A stretch of 64,000 bases of DNA from Pelecanus crispus (GCF_030463565.1 NC_134648.1:11821806-11885805), one strand, 5' to 3'. Positions 38,252 through 49,994 are shown, counted from the first letter of the stretch. A program made the numbers and translations. The notes: generated by a model not told the origin, from the sequence alone.

Positions 38252-41200
38252 CTGTTTAAAATAGGAGACTTAAGTGTGCATTACCAGCTTTCCTTCCAAT
38301 GCTCTTACCATTAAGTTGACTTTAAATAGTCCTCATTTGTAAGCCTAGGTGAGTTTAAATGTACACTTTTTTGCTATATGTAACTGACATCAGTAACGTC
38401 GGGGTGTAACAGGTATAACATTCTTCTCTACATTTAGTTGAATGTTGTAGTTTATTGCAGTTAAAGATGCATTAGATTTAAAAACACTTTTGTTTTAGAA
38501 GTTTTTTTCTTTCAAATAATCATATAGACTTTCATTTTTTTAATGGGCACTTTTTCTTTCTCTCAGTTCTGCCTTTGATAACATAGTTTCTCTGTTGATA
38601 CTGCACTCCAGCAGCTGAACTATAGGTATAAATGGATATCCCATTAACACAATTGGACTTCAGGATGTACACGCTGGCAAGTATGAGCTAAGTCCCTGCT
38701 TCCAGTGGGCGTCAGATGCACAATGAAATCCTCTACACATTTCCATTCATTTGCCAACTGGCCTCTAAATCTGCATCTGCTTTGAGTGATGGGAAAGGCT
38801 GTGGGACAGGACAAATCTCTTATTACTGGGTGGTTTTGTAACACTTCGGGCCAGGGCATCGCTGTTAGGCACCATACAGACACAAGACACGAGATGGTCT
38901 CTCTCCCAAAGAGCTCACAGCTTTGACTCTGCCTTGCTGAAGAGGAGGACGGATTTCTCTTTCACCAGGTGAGGGCCTTTACTGCTCCTAAAATGCCATC
39001 TGTACAAAAATCTTTGGCAATGAAGAACCCCTGGGTGTTTTCAAGTGGCAAGTCAGAGCACGTATGTATGTATTTTCCTCGCTGTCCTTTTTAACATGCT
39101 CATCACGTCACATTTTCCATTCATTTTCTTCACAAAACAAAACACCACCGCACCACACTTCGATGCAGAATTAGAGCAGAAGCAATGGCACTGCAGACAC
39201 ACCTCCCACAACGACTGCTCTGCCCGTCCACTGTCTGTTGCCATAAAATAGTTATCACTTGCAGGAAGCAAATATTTTACACTACTCCGGGTTGAGACAA
39301 CAATTTAAGTGACACACTGACCCCTTCAAAAGCATAAAAACAACAGCCAGCCCATGCTCTGCCTCAGCACGTGGTAGCTGCACACCCCACCATGCTGCCG
39401 CTGCGCGTTGCAGGCAGGGACAGCCAGACCTGGGACAAAGCAAAAGGAGGTGCACCAGCAGGCAGGGGAACACAGCTCTCTCCTCCTCAGTATTTACATC
39501 ATGCTGCTAGATAACCAAGCACAAAATCCCCATAAACCATCCTGGCTATTTTCTGTGGATGGAGACTTATGTGATTTCTCCTATTTTAAGAGGACTGCAC
39601 CTTTATTTCAGATGACTGAGAATGCTGAAATTTAAGCCCAAAGGTCTCAGGTTCAAGCTCCAGAGATGACAATTACAAGAGTATCATTAAACTGGTATAC
39701 CAAGTGGAGAGATACCCAGAGTCCTGGACAGCTCAGCAGTGTTTCAGGTGCCTTTCTGTTGTCATTTTGAAATGCGCTTTGTTCTTGGCCCCAGGAATTA
39801 CCCTCTTGCCTCTACTGCTTCAGCTGTTCCTCACTTTAATGTCCAAGCCAGGATTTGACTCCACTCAAGACCAGCAGTTTAAAGCCCATCTCCTTCGGGC
39901 AGTAATGATCTTGCCCAATGCAGCTGTTTAGCAATCTTTCTGAGCAGGAGGGAAATTGTTGGGTGTTTGGGATCACCGGCCCATTTGCAAGCCTTCACCA
40001 GGCACTGTCATCCCAGACAGCCTCCTGCCAGCGTTGGAGGAATTCCAAGGGCCCTTGTGCCAAGGACAGGTGCCATGCTGGCTTGGGTGCACTTCTCTGA
40101 TTTCTCATCAGGATTTGACCCTCATCTGAAGTTACCATGAAATGCGAGGATAAAGCAGCAGGAGAGGGCAGAGCAATCTTGGTCTGATTTCTGCCCAATT
40201 CCATTAAAACCTGGCAGTAATGTATGTGTTCCTGTGGGATCTTCCAGGTCAGCAAGTGGGGATAAAAAAATGTCTTCTCAGAGTGACTGCTGGAGCAGTT
40301 CTCACTGGGACATGCCAACGGTGGTTTCTCACAGATCCAGTGCAGGGATGCAGCATTAGTATTCAGAGCCTTAGGTCTTCATATGCCACCATCAGAAGTT
40401 ATCATCAAAATTTGATCTCTCTTACTGTCAGCAAAACCACAAAACACTGCAATTGCAGGTATGCATATGTCCTGCACACACACAGAGGTTTATTATTCCC
40501 TTTTTGCTGTTTTCTTGATTAGGCAAAAATTTTTTTTTTTTTTAATTAATGTTTCCTCTTTACACATTAAAGTCTCGATATCTCTAATAAAAGCCTGTGT
40601 ATCATAGGTTGGTTGAGGTTAGCAGAGAGTAATGCACTTTGCAAAAATGCCACTCATTTTAGCAAAATCCTCAGTGCAAGCTGAAATAAAAATAGCCCTT
40701 GTTTTTCCTCCTTCTCCATCCCACAGAACACCCCCCAAGTGTTCCCCGGGGCATTTTTTCCCTTTGCTTTTAAAATGTTTGTTAATAATAATGTTAATAG
40801 TTATTTAAGTCTGATGGAGTGCTTTATGCCTTCCAAGAGCAGAACAAGCCACTGAAGTCTTTTGCGTAACACAGTATGACAGATCTTTTTAAAGGTTAGA
40901 GGGAAAACAATTTGTGAGTTTGTTTTGTGATCCATGCCGGCTTTTTCTTACAGCATTGCTAAAGCAAAACTTTCTTCCTGGTCTACCCAAGTCTCCTTTA
41001 ACCTAGATCCCTTTTGAAAGTCAGATATTCTTGTAATTACATCGTAGCTATTTCTATTTTCATCACTTCTGAGGGCATGACAGGCTGCAGAGGAGTATTT
41101 ACTGAACACTGTTCTCAAAACCTCAACCTTCTGTTCTCCAGAGCAATGCTACGCTGTTCCTCTGTAAAGCAGTCACACAGTAAAGGGGGCTCAGCCAGTT

Positions 41201-43726
41201 TGTGCCTTTTTAATAAGAGCTAAACCTCATACTCCTTATTCCTACAGGTTTTCAACTGATTTCTTTTGACTCTGTTGAAAGTTCTGAGAAACCTTGGATA
41301 TGCTCCTTATGAAATAAAAAACTAGCTGGAACGTGTGCAGATATTTGTTCACCTTCCAAAACATGGAGAGATTTCTTAACGTTCTCTCAATACAGATTTT
41401 CTTCTTTACCATCATTCTTCATGATTTGTGTAGCCAACTGATCGGTTATGCTAATTTCAGTGGAAAACGTGTTTTGAGATTTTATTTCTGTATTTTCTTG
41501 TAGGCAGAAGATCTCCATAAGCCTCCACAAATGTCAGTGGAAAACAAAGCGACGGTACATCAGTGATTTATTATTTGGTATTTTGAATCAGAATAAAGGG
41601 AATAACGGGCATGAAAAATTATTCATAGGACTGATGTTATTTCTTTTTTTTTTTTAATGCATGAATTGTTGTCACTGCAATTAGAAGATTATCAAAGCCT
41701 CATTTTGCTCATCAGTCTTCATGGCAGTTGTTTCGCACCCACGCATGTTCTCGTCTAATTCAGTTGAGGAGCTAATGAATAACTCTCCCTAACAAAGGGG
41801 CCATTCATCCTGGGCTTACAGAATTATTAGAGGAGAGTTGCGTAAATGTCACTGAAGACTAGTGTTTGCAGGCCTGTCTCTAAATTTGGTTATTCACAAC
41901 CTTTGCAGCTCAATATTATTGCTGAACTGTGATCGTTTTCTAATTACCTTAATAATACCTATTAAATCATTTGAATTGCATAAGCACAGACCTGCTTAAA
42001 TACAACTTAACCTAATAAACACTGGTCATTCATTAAACAATAATGCTCGTTATTTTTAAGAAGGTTGAACAGAATATTAAACTCACTGATGCCTGTATCA
42101 TTACATGTATGTTATTACAAGCAACAAAGCACTCAAATTTTGTTTGGGAAACTTATGGCTTCATGCTTTTGCACCAGAAGAGTTATTGAGACACAGTAAC
42201 ATCCTACGTTTCAGTATCTGCCCTATTTGTAACTTGCAACCTACACACAAACAATCAACAGGGAGAAAAAAAAATAGTACTTTCACCTTAATGAAGGCAA
42301 TCCAATTACTAAGGATGAGAAGAGAATGAGAAGCATCAATCTGTTGGCAGACAGCCTTCTTTAGGAAATGCGGTTGTCAAAACAGCAAAAACAAGAGGTG
42401 GCTCTAGGCCATTTATCCTGGTATTCAGTGTCTATCCCAAGAGCTAGAAGCCTCTTGTCCCTCTATTTTTGAGATTTCCAAAATACATCCACCCTTATAA
42501 AAATCAGCAGTAAATTAAAAAGCTAACGCTCCAAATCCTCAAAGTCTTTTTAGTAGACTTTCTCATAGGCAGTATGGTGGGTGCCATTTGATAAATGGTT
42601 ATGTTTTCATTAAGGGAAAAAAAAAAATCCTAGCCTTTTAAATAACATTTGAAATAGTTTGGCACTATCAATTATAGGAAATTAGTCAATTAAAAGGTTG
42701 GACAAATGCTCTCTTGCTGAACTAATTAGTTCAGTGTTAGAATTGGGGCGATAACTGCTAAGAAATATGGCATTAAAAAAGCCAGCATGTAGAGATTTTG
42801 CTGGGTTGCCTAGCTAAGACAACAAGATCAGGTGCCAAAACATATCTAGGTTTTCAGTGTTGTGCAACTGCCTGTCATGAAAGCACGAGGTTCAGCTTTC
42901 TATAACAGAGGTAAATAAAGACATGTTTGCGATCAGGCTGTCAGCTCCCCAGAGTCCTTTCAGCACAGAACCACAGCCCCCTCTGAAGTCCCTTACACGC
43001 ATGGTTCACATTCCCATCCCCATTTTGAGCCTGGCAGGAACGCCTAGATGTCCTGTCCCACTGCGGGAGGCCTCCCCAGCTTCACCCCGTGCGCGCTCGG
43101 GAGCATTGGTAAGGCTGGGCTGGCAGGAGGAGGCCACAGTCCTGGGTGCTTGGGACTCTTGGTTCAGGCGAGTGAAAACCTTGCCTCCGACCAGGGCCAG
43201 GATGACATCCCTGTTATCTTCCACCCGGTGCGGGGAAAGCTGTGTGGTTCGGGTCTGTGTGCCTGCATGCTGCTGTTGCTATAGCATGGCCACTGGCTCT
43301 AATCGTATTAATGGCATTTCACACTCTGGGAGAAGTCATTATGGACTCTGTTACTAGGCACGGGCTGCTGCTGGCTTGGTAACTGAGATACAGCTCCTGG
43401 AAACCTCACTGGTTTCCTCCAGAAGAAGAAATTAAGCTCAAGGTGGGATTTTAAAAAATGGGTGGAAAAATGTAGATTCAGGTTCAATAGCAAGGCAAAT
43501 AATTCCAAATCTGTGATAACCAACAGAAAATTCATAGCGTTCAGTGAAAAGGTTCTTGAGCTAACAGAGTTTGAGGAAAAGGGTAAACAATGATTTTTGT
43601 CCTTCCAGTTATTGTTTCATTTCAGATTTTGCACTGAACTCTATTTCTATGACAATCATTAAACCGTCTCTGCTTCGAAAAAGGTTAAAAAAAACCACCA
43701 CCAAACACACACACGGCTTCATTTAC
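38252..43726 (-). other. MICAL2: MICAL2 intron (5.5 kb)
   Basis: A 5475-base GT-AG intron. It holds the second copy of the 41-bp repeat (39597-39637) and an AT-rich block with many TAAT motifs around 41700-42100 that could be a conserved regulatory element. A GC-richer patch around 42940-43280 has open frames on both strands but no exon evidence. No other repeat was recognised. Confidence 0.88.
39597..39637 (+). repeat. 41-bp repeat, copy B
   Basis: Near-identical to 37869-37909 (40 of 41 bases), same orientation, 1728 bases away and in a different intron of the same gene. See copy A. Confidence 0.9.
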
Positions 43727-43820
43727 CTGATTCTCCTCTCAGTTCTCTCTCCAGTTTGACACCAAAAATCTCCAGAGCTCTTTGTCTTTCCTCCAATTCT
43801 TCTAGTTGGCGCTGGACTGC
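43727..43820 (-). CDS. MICAL2: MICAL2 (MICALCL part), bMERB exon 2 of 5
   Basis: The 94-base exon encodes [19 protein letters not shown] followed by [12 protein letters not shown]. The 'QRQLEE-EERQR-LE-GV-LE--LRGE' pattern is the hallmark of the N-terminal bMERB helices. The acceptor is ATTTTGCAG and the donor GTAAATGA. It is entered in phase 0 and ends phase 1, consistent with the 38152-38251 exon. The phenylalanine at the 'EIFGV' position replaces a smaller or polar residue common in paralogues as I recall them. Confidence 0.96.
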
Positions 43821-44034
43821 CTGCAAAATTGTAATAATATAAAAGCTACAGACATAGCTTAAAAATTCAGAGACGAAAGATGGTCTCAGTGGTTAGAGAA
43901 ACAGCTTGAAAAGGTCTCTGAGGAGTCATGGGATTTGCAAACTCATTGAGCATATTAGGCGCTTACGCAGTTTAATAATTCCACTACGTATCTATCCACA
44001 TTTTTATGTGGGTAAGTATCATAGGTACTAAAAG

Positions 44035-44115
44035 AACCTCAGTTTTTCTGAACTTTAGCTCTCCTGTTGTAAAACAGAGATCATAATGTTTCTGTGTCTC
44101 GCAAGGTGCAAAAAG
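44035..44115 (+). repeat. Possible MIR-like SINE fragment
   Basis: The order 'cctcagtttttctgaac...tgtaaaacagagatcataatgtttctgtgtctcgcaaggt' follows a MIR-type SINE core with an insertion in the middle. Old and diverged. Confidence 0.45.
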
Positions 44116-45090
44116 TCGATACCTTACACGTTCAGAGGCATGTATTCTGACATGCTACATGAACAAAGCTCATATAAATATTGAAAGTTTACAGCTAGAA
44201 AGCTTTGCTAGCTATTTTGTTGTCCATAGGGTTTTGTTGTTTGTTTTGCTTTTATAGTTCCCAAGTTTTTGACACAGGGAGGAAACTGTCTAATAGCTAA
44301 GAAGTGATAATTCAGTGGCACTTCAGGATGGACTTTTACATTCACTGGTCCATCCGCTTTTACATAAGATTTTCAGAGGTGACATGCAGATAATAGATAT
44401 GAAACACCTTAAAAGGTTGAACTGTCAAAGAGAGATGCTCAGCAGTTCCCATTTCAGCTTGTGTCAGCCAAGCCCTCAGGAACAGCCTAACAAACTTTCA
44501 AAGTTTCAAAGGTTCAAAAAAGTTTGGACTTGATTATTTCCACAAAGCAGTAAAATAAGAGAAGGCATGTATGCATCTAATTTTACCTTCAGATAATTTA
44601 CAATTCTCAGATAAAAACTATAACATAGTTGCTCTTACTTTGGATTAAATAAGATACTATTCTTCTTTCCCATGGGTTTTATTCTGTCATGGATTTTATA
44701 GTAACGGCTAGATATTAGCATTTTCTAAAATCCACTGTCTGGTTCAAACACCAAATTTCTCTCCTTTTCAGTTACATATTTTGCAAAAGCAGTGATGTCT
44801 ACAAAAAGATATTTCAGATTCGCATCTGAAAAACAACTTACTAGTTTTCTTTTTTGATTTAATATTAGTACAGAAATAGCAAGTGGAAGCTCCATCCAAA
44901 ACTATCCACCTACTATAGTATACAACAGAAGATGATGGACAAGTCTGCCTTCAAAAAGCCTGCTCTCCCCACTACTGTATCTTGATTACCATTACAACCT
45001 GAATTAAATCTAGCTCAGGTTTCTCTGCCCTATGCTACAGTACAGACACACACAAAAAAAATGCTAATGGCCACATAAAACATTAAGTTT

Positions 45091-45149
45091 TGTGTATATA
45101 TATGTATATGTGTATATATCTATATATGCATATAGATATGTGTGTGTGG
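45091..45149. repeat. TA/TG microsatellite
   Basis: About 59 bases alternate TA, TG and CATA units (tgtatatatatgtatatgtg... to ...tgtgtgtgg). Pyrimidine-purine alternation gives potential for Z-DNA or slippage polymorphism. Confidence 0.85.
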
Positions 45150-45778
45150 TAAGTGAAATAGATAAAGCTGAAAATTTTTACACCTGAAAGAACAGTCTGA
45201 GATCAAGCTGTGCAGAAGTGCATTCCCAAATCTTTGAACTGTAATTGGAAATAATAAAGCGTTAGCAGAGTCCAGAGCTTTTCCAGCATTTTCCGAAGAG
45301 CAAGGCCTGTATAAAGTGAAGTGACTTTCCATCATTAGTAAAGAAAACAGTTGACTCTCACTGTTATGGCAGAGAGAGAACAAAAACCATCACTGTGTTT
45401 TCGTACCCTCCTGTAGTACACAGGGGTAATAGTCGAGTTTCTTACATTCTCAGGGACTGATATTATTCCTCCTTTCTATCTCTTCCCCTCTTCAGCATAT
45501 TCTTCTCTTATGGCCAGTCACTATTCCCTCTTGTTCTTCATACACATTTACAAAATTGTGATGATCTCCTGGGGCACATGTGGATTTGTCACACACAGAG
45601 TTGCAAGGCCCTGCCACGTACGTCTTCCTGCTCCTGACGTTTTGGGGGGGATTTCAACACAGAAGGCAGTGAGCCACAGTGAGGAGCGAGGGGAGGTGCA
45701 GAGCCCACACTGGGTACCCCCCATCCTCACTAGTCACTCTTGGGAGACAAATGGGACATCTGTGAGCTACGTTTTCAC

Positions 45779-45871
45779 CTGTGCTTTGTGAAGCCTCTTC
45801 AGCTCCTCTTGTTTAATCAATTGCTTTGTCTCCTTCTCCAGCTTCCTTCTCCTTCTGAGAGTCCTTTTTAC
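45779..45871 (-). CDS. MICAL2: MICAL2 (MICALCL part), bMERB exon 1 of 5
   Basis: The 93-base, 31-codon exon encodes VKRTLRRRRKLEKETKQL followed by IKQEELKRLHKAQ. This is the basic start of the bMERB domain; 'KQEELKRLHRAQ' is conserved across MICAL proteins. The run of arginines (RTLRRRRK) could also act as a basic localisation signal, which is inference. The acceptor is CTCTTTTGTAG after a CT-repeat tract and the donor is GTGAAAAC. Both ends are phase 0. Confidence 0.96.
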
Positions 45872-45946
45872 CTACAAAAGAGAGAGAGGGAAAAAAAGGC
45901 AATCAAAGCATAAGTATGCCATTACAGGTTTTCTCAAACCTTCCCC

Positions 45947-46052
45947 AGAATCACAGAACCGTTGCGGTTGGGAGAAACCTCTGGAGATTGTCTAATCCTG
46001 CTCCTCTGCTGGAAAGCGAGGTGAGCTACTGCAGGGTGCTTGGGGCAACCTA
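45947..46052 (-). mobile_element. Degraded CR1 3' end (minus orientation)
   Basis: The plus strand reads 'cagaatcacagaaccgttgcggttgggagaaacctctggagattgtctaatcc', the reverse complement of the CR1 3' end with its octamer remnant, continuing into 'ctcctctgctgg...gcagggtg', the 3' UTR stretch just inside. Only about 105 bases remain. Confidence 0.82.
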
Positions 46053-46058
46053 ACTGAA

Positions 46059-46088
46059 ATGAAAATATTCATGCAGGAATATTTTCAT
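46059..46088. repeat. Perfect 12-bp hairpin, 6-base loop
   Basis: ATGAAAATATTC (46059-46070) and GAATATTTTCAT (46077-46088) are exact reverse complements around the loop ATGCAG. It lies beside the CR1 fragment and about 190 bases from the MICAL2 exon at 45871. Confidence 0.85.
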
Positions 46089-46396
46089 GCATTTGCCTAC
46101 GCTGACTTTAAATCATTACAAGCTCTTATTGCAACCCTAAGTGAGTGGGAACTGTGTCTGTCAATAAAAAAAATGTCTGAATCACAAAGTTGACTATATA
46201 CAACATACCACCGTACGTGGCTTCTGCAGACATCACCGTGATCAGGGAAGAAGCCAGGCACAGGTAGTGGGAAGCACCAGTTTAAGGAAACTCAACCCAT
46301 TTCTATGGCTGTAGCTGCTAAGTAGTAAAATTCACTTTGGATCACTTGTAACACAGTGAGAGGGATGTATCTGAAAGAACCCATCATAGGACACTA

Positions 46397-46430
46397 CCTG
46401 AAGCCCTACAAAACCTGAAACCCTACAAAA
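46397..46430. repeat. 17-bp tandem duplication
   Basis: CCTGAAGCCCTACAAAA (46397-46413) is directly followed by CCTGAAACCCTACAAAA (46414-46430), one mismatch. Confidence 0.88.
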
Positions 46431-47646
46431 CAATGCTGTTTCTCTACTGCATTACAGAGGTTTTTTGCCCTTCCCTGGGGCACCTGTCACTGCTGCCGGG
46501 GAAGCGGGGCAGCACGTGCTGTGCTGTGCGGCTGGCCGAGGGAATCGCCTGTGCTTGCTCCGTCTTGCCCTTGACCCAAGCTATCTGGAAGTGCTTCAAG
46601 CCTGTGGTTTTCCCATTTTGCAGGAGACAGAATATATGAGCAGTGTAGACAAGATGATTAAAAAACTAACAAGCCAGGAAGCCACTAAATTTTTTTCCCA
46701 CCAAGTTTTGCCAGAGAAAAACGGTGGTACTGGCAAAATAGCAGCCAGAGCTGGCATGAAAAGAGGTGCTAGGAGGCAGCCGAGAGAAACAAGCTGAGCA
46801 GGGAACGTGCATCGAAACTGAGTCACTGCTAACGCCCGTGTGTGACAGCTGCTCATTTACCCCGTTTCTGGCAGCTGCCCTGGTTCTGCCTGTCCCTGCG
46901 GCTGCCTGAACCGTTGGGAGCTGCTCCTATTCACTTTTCTCCCATGTCTCCCTTCTTTTCTCTATTTTGTTTAAACTTTACTTATTTCACCATAATATTA
47001 ACTTACTAAAGATTGTCTTTCCTGTACCAGGAAAAATGGGTGATGAATTCTGACATCCCAGCGCACCCTGACGCAGACACCGGCGGTACGTGCTGCCGCA
47101 CGCTGCCGTGCTTCTGCCTTGTGGCACTTTGTTTCCTCTGGAGCTGTGCAAGTGGGTTTCCATTCAGAGCCCCACTTAGCTTTCAGCTCGGCTGCTTTCT
47201 CAGCGTACTGGGCAGCCTCTTGCTTTGCTTTCCTTTTTTTCCCTCCTCAAAGGCAACAAATCAAAAGGTCACCTCATACTATTAATTCCACTTACCGATA
47301 TTCCCTCCACAGGAAAGAGGTAAACACATTTCTGATGAGCTATGCAGGCAACAAAAGCTCTGTTTCTTCAAATCAGAGCTGGGTATCAAGAGTTCACTGG
47401 TGCTTTAACCCCACCGCTCCTGCTAGCTATCAGAATGGAGGCAGGGCTTGGAGACCCCGGGGTGCAGCCGGCCCTTTTGGCATATAGGGTCTGGGTGCGA
47501 CTTCGTCGCTCACACAGTCGCGCTGATTAGGATAAGCACGGCGTTTTCCATGCAACCTGCCTGTAGTGCCTCTCAAATGAAGTTGTATTTCCTCCAGGGA
47601 AATCTGCATCTGTTCGGTTAATTTTTTCAATAGTTTGCTTGTTGGG

Positions 47647-47946
47647 CTACATATTAAGGCCACTTAAGAATTTCAGTGAAACATGTCTGCTTGTCAAATT
47701 AAGACCTTCCCTGTCAACATTGGTGTAACCTGGGGGAATTAAAGATCCAAAGAGGAAACAGAAATTTTGATTTTCATCTGTCTTAAAGAGTTTGAATGTA
47801 TTTTTCTCTCCATGACACGTAATCTCCACTGATAAAGCGTTTCCATCCCCACTTTGAGAAATTGCGGTGTGTTTTAGATCAAAATCTAATGATGATGAAT
47901 ACAGTCCAACTGAGGAAATATCTGCCTGTTTCCAAGTCAAGGTTAC
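47647..47946 (-). CDS. MICAL2: Possible alternative read-through extension of the MICAL2 exon
   Basis: The reading frame of the exon at 47947-48041 does not close at its splice donor: it stays open for 98 more codons, starting VTLTWKQADISSVGLYSS, through KNTFKLFKTDENQNFC and ends LSGLNM at a stop. If the intron were retained or a downstream poly(A) site used, the product would end here and lack the bMERB domain. The run is long for AT-rich intron (40-45% GC) but chance cannot be excluded; no poly(A) signal was verified. The canonical spliced product is better supported, since the donor leads into perfectly phased bMERB exons. Confidence 0.25.
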   Translation of the reverse strand, partial: VTLTWKQADISSVGLYSSSLDFDLKHTAISQSGDGNALSVEITCHGEKNTFKLFKTDENQNFCFLFGSLIPPGYTNVDREGLNLTSRHVSLKFLSGLNM

Positions 47947-48041
47947 CTTGTGTGTTAATGAAGGCTTGGATTCAAATTCATCATCAGAGGAAGAAGTAGA
48001 ATACTCAGTAGCTTGTTTTCTGACAGGTAGGTGTTCACATC
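47947..48041 (-). CDS. MICAL2: MICAL2 (MICALCL part), linker exon before bMERB
   Basis: The 95-base exon encodes CEHLPVRKQATEYSTSSS followed by DDEFESKPSLTHK. This serine and acidic-rich linker precedes the bMERB domain; the SSSDDEFE cluster is a plausible casein kinase 2 type site (inference). The acceptor is GTTCCTGCATTTTAG and the donor GTAACC. It is entered in phase 1, completing a Gly codon from the large exon, and leaves in phase 0, matching the 45779-45871 exon. Confidence 0.92.
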
Positions 48042-49994
48042 CTAAAATGCAGGAACAAAATAGTCAGTGAAGCAAAAAATACTGGTTTTTAACTTACACA
48101 GACGCTTTACACCTGCCCTGAGTTCTAATCAGCAGCACCTAGAGCAATTTGGAAATTTGGCTGACGGCATTAATTAAATTTTTGATCTCTGTCAAAAACT
48201 CTGTCTGGGTACATTTGATTTTTCTCAGGTATTGCATACAAATAAATTAATTCCTTGAGCACCCTGCATGTAGCATGCTGTTCTGAACACACTCAACAGT
48301 CATTAAAATGTATATCTGAAGTTAGCCATATTACCCAAATGATTGTATAAGACTCACTATACAGTGTAATTGAATGCAAAAAGTCTGAGCCAGCTCTTAA
48401 ACAAATTACCCTTATGTGGCTTGTAGCATCTGGCACCCATTTTTACTACATGACATCTGCTCAGTGTAAAATAGTTGGCGTCAGAATGTCTGGTCATATA
48501 AAAAAATCACAAATGTAATCAGAAGCAAATGGACTAAGAGAACAAGGCTTTATCACACAGCCTCATGCAACATAAATATTTCATTAATTATGTCTAAACA
48601 AACGTCACTTATTTTTCTGCTTTAGGAATATTGTCACATCATTGAACTGTTGATTAAAATGCCATAATAAGTCAGGAAAATCCATACATCACAACAATGC
48701 ACTCCATAAGGAAAACTCAAAGGCTGCCTTTGGAAGAAGCATGCTTTCAGAATTATAAATTAAATTACATTTAATTGCAGCAATTTTATCATGCCTGTTT
48801 TTCCAGCATCTTGTTTCAACTGGGTGTAAATATTTGAATTTCTTCTTAATTTGTCTAATTCATTGCTTCATTCTCTTTATTTCAGAAAATAAAACTGCTT
48901 TTGAAACATCTGTCTCTATGCTTCAACCTGCTACAGGGTTAATGATTAACAGCTGGGCAACATCTTGGAAATGCACATTATTTAAAGCTAACAGTGCCAT
49001 TTTTCTTTGTATCTGCGAGGTAACAGTTGGCTTTCTATGTGCAAGTTGTATTCACATTAAAATCACTTCCCATTCTCCCAGTGCAAATGTTTCTTCTTTG
49101 CTCTGTCCTGGATCCCAGTCCTTAAGTAGGACTTCAGTCTCAAAACCTAATTGAAAATCAGGATCCATGAAACACGTTCATCCCAGGCGGTAAAGCAATG
49201 AAAGCAAATCCAAGTAATTTGAGGCAGAAATTTTGATTTTTCTCAGAAATCTCAATTTTAGAAGCACCCGGGCCTTGTGTCAATGAAACTGCAAGCTCAG
49301 AGGGTCCAGTGGAGCAGACCTGGGTCCTGCCCTCCTTTTTGCAGGACAAAGCCCTTGGGCAGCAGGAGGTGCAATAGCCCTGGCAGAAATGCCAGGGTGA
49401 TTCCCCTGCTCAGAATTGCCCAGGCTGCCACCCCACACCTCCCCGCCTCATGGCACTTGGAGGAGGGACACAGCTCCTGCTTGCTGGCCTGCTGGGCACT
49501 TGCTGATGGCTCACGATTGCTGGGGGGACACCGGCGCCATGCACTGCCCCACGCCCTGCGGACAAGAGTGCAAATCCAACTGTGCCCCATATCTGCCCCT
49601 GGCAGGGACAGTCAGCTGTAAAGCCCTGCCCAGTGCACGAGATGGAGGAAGGCATGGGTGTATCACAGTTACTATTTCTTTTGAGGACTAAACTCGCCTA
49701 CCTTGCTTTTCACTGTGCAACCAAGTTTGCAGTAACTACCCTGCAGTCAGGCTGCTGCTGAAATCAAATTCCGTAATACGCAAGCGGCAAACCTTACAGC
49801 CTGGCAGGGCTGGAAACACAAGCAATTACATGCTCCCTTTCTTCTCTCAGCTGTGGGAATAAGTGACTGCTTCCCCATGTCCTCCTTTTTTGAGTGATAT
49901 CAATAATTTAAAAAGTGTTACAAGGTCTAGAGGAAAAGCAGCCTGCTGTAACACAAGGGCACCTGCCTCCTCAGAAGCGTGACTCAGGAGCTGT

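Larger units (their letters stand above)
43821..45778 (-). other. MICAL2: MICAL2 intron
   Basis: A 1958-base GT-AG intron. It contains a MIR-like fragment near 44035-44115 and a TA/TG microsatellite at 45091-45149. Confidence 0.9.
45872..47946 (-). other. MICAL2: MICAL2 intron with CR1 fragment and hairpin
   Basis: A 2075-base GT-AG intron. It contains a degraded CR1 3' end (45947-46052), a perfect 12-bp hairpin (46059-46088), a 17-bp tandem duplication (46397-46430), and next to its donor a 100-codon in-frame continuation of the preceding exon, listed separately. Confidence 0.88.

Noticed and set aside
46433..47487. Cluster of plus-strand frames in a MICAL2 intron
   Set aside because: Mutually overlapping frames with no known domain, no CpG island and no paired splice sites.
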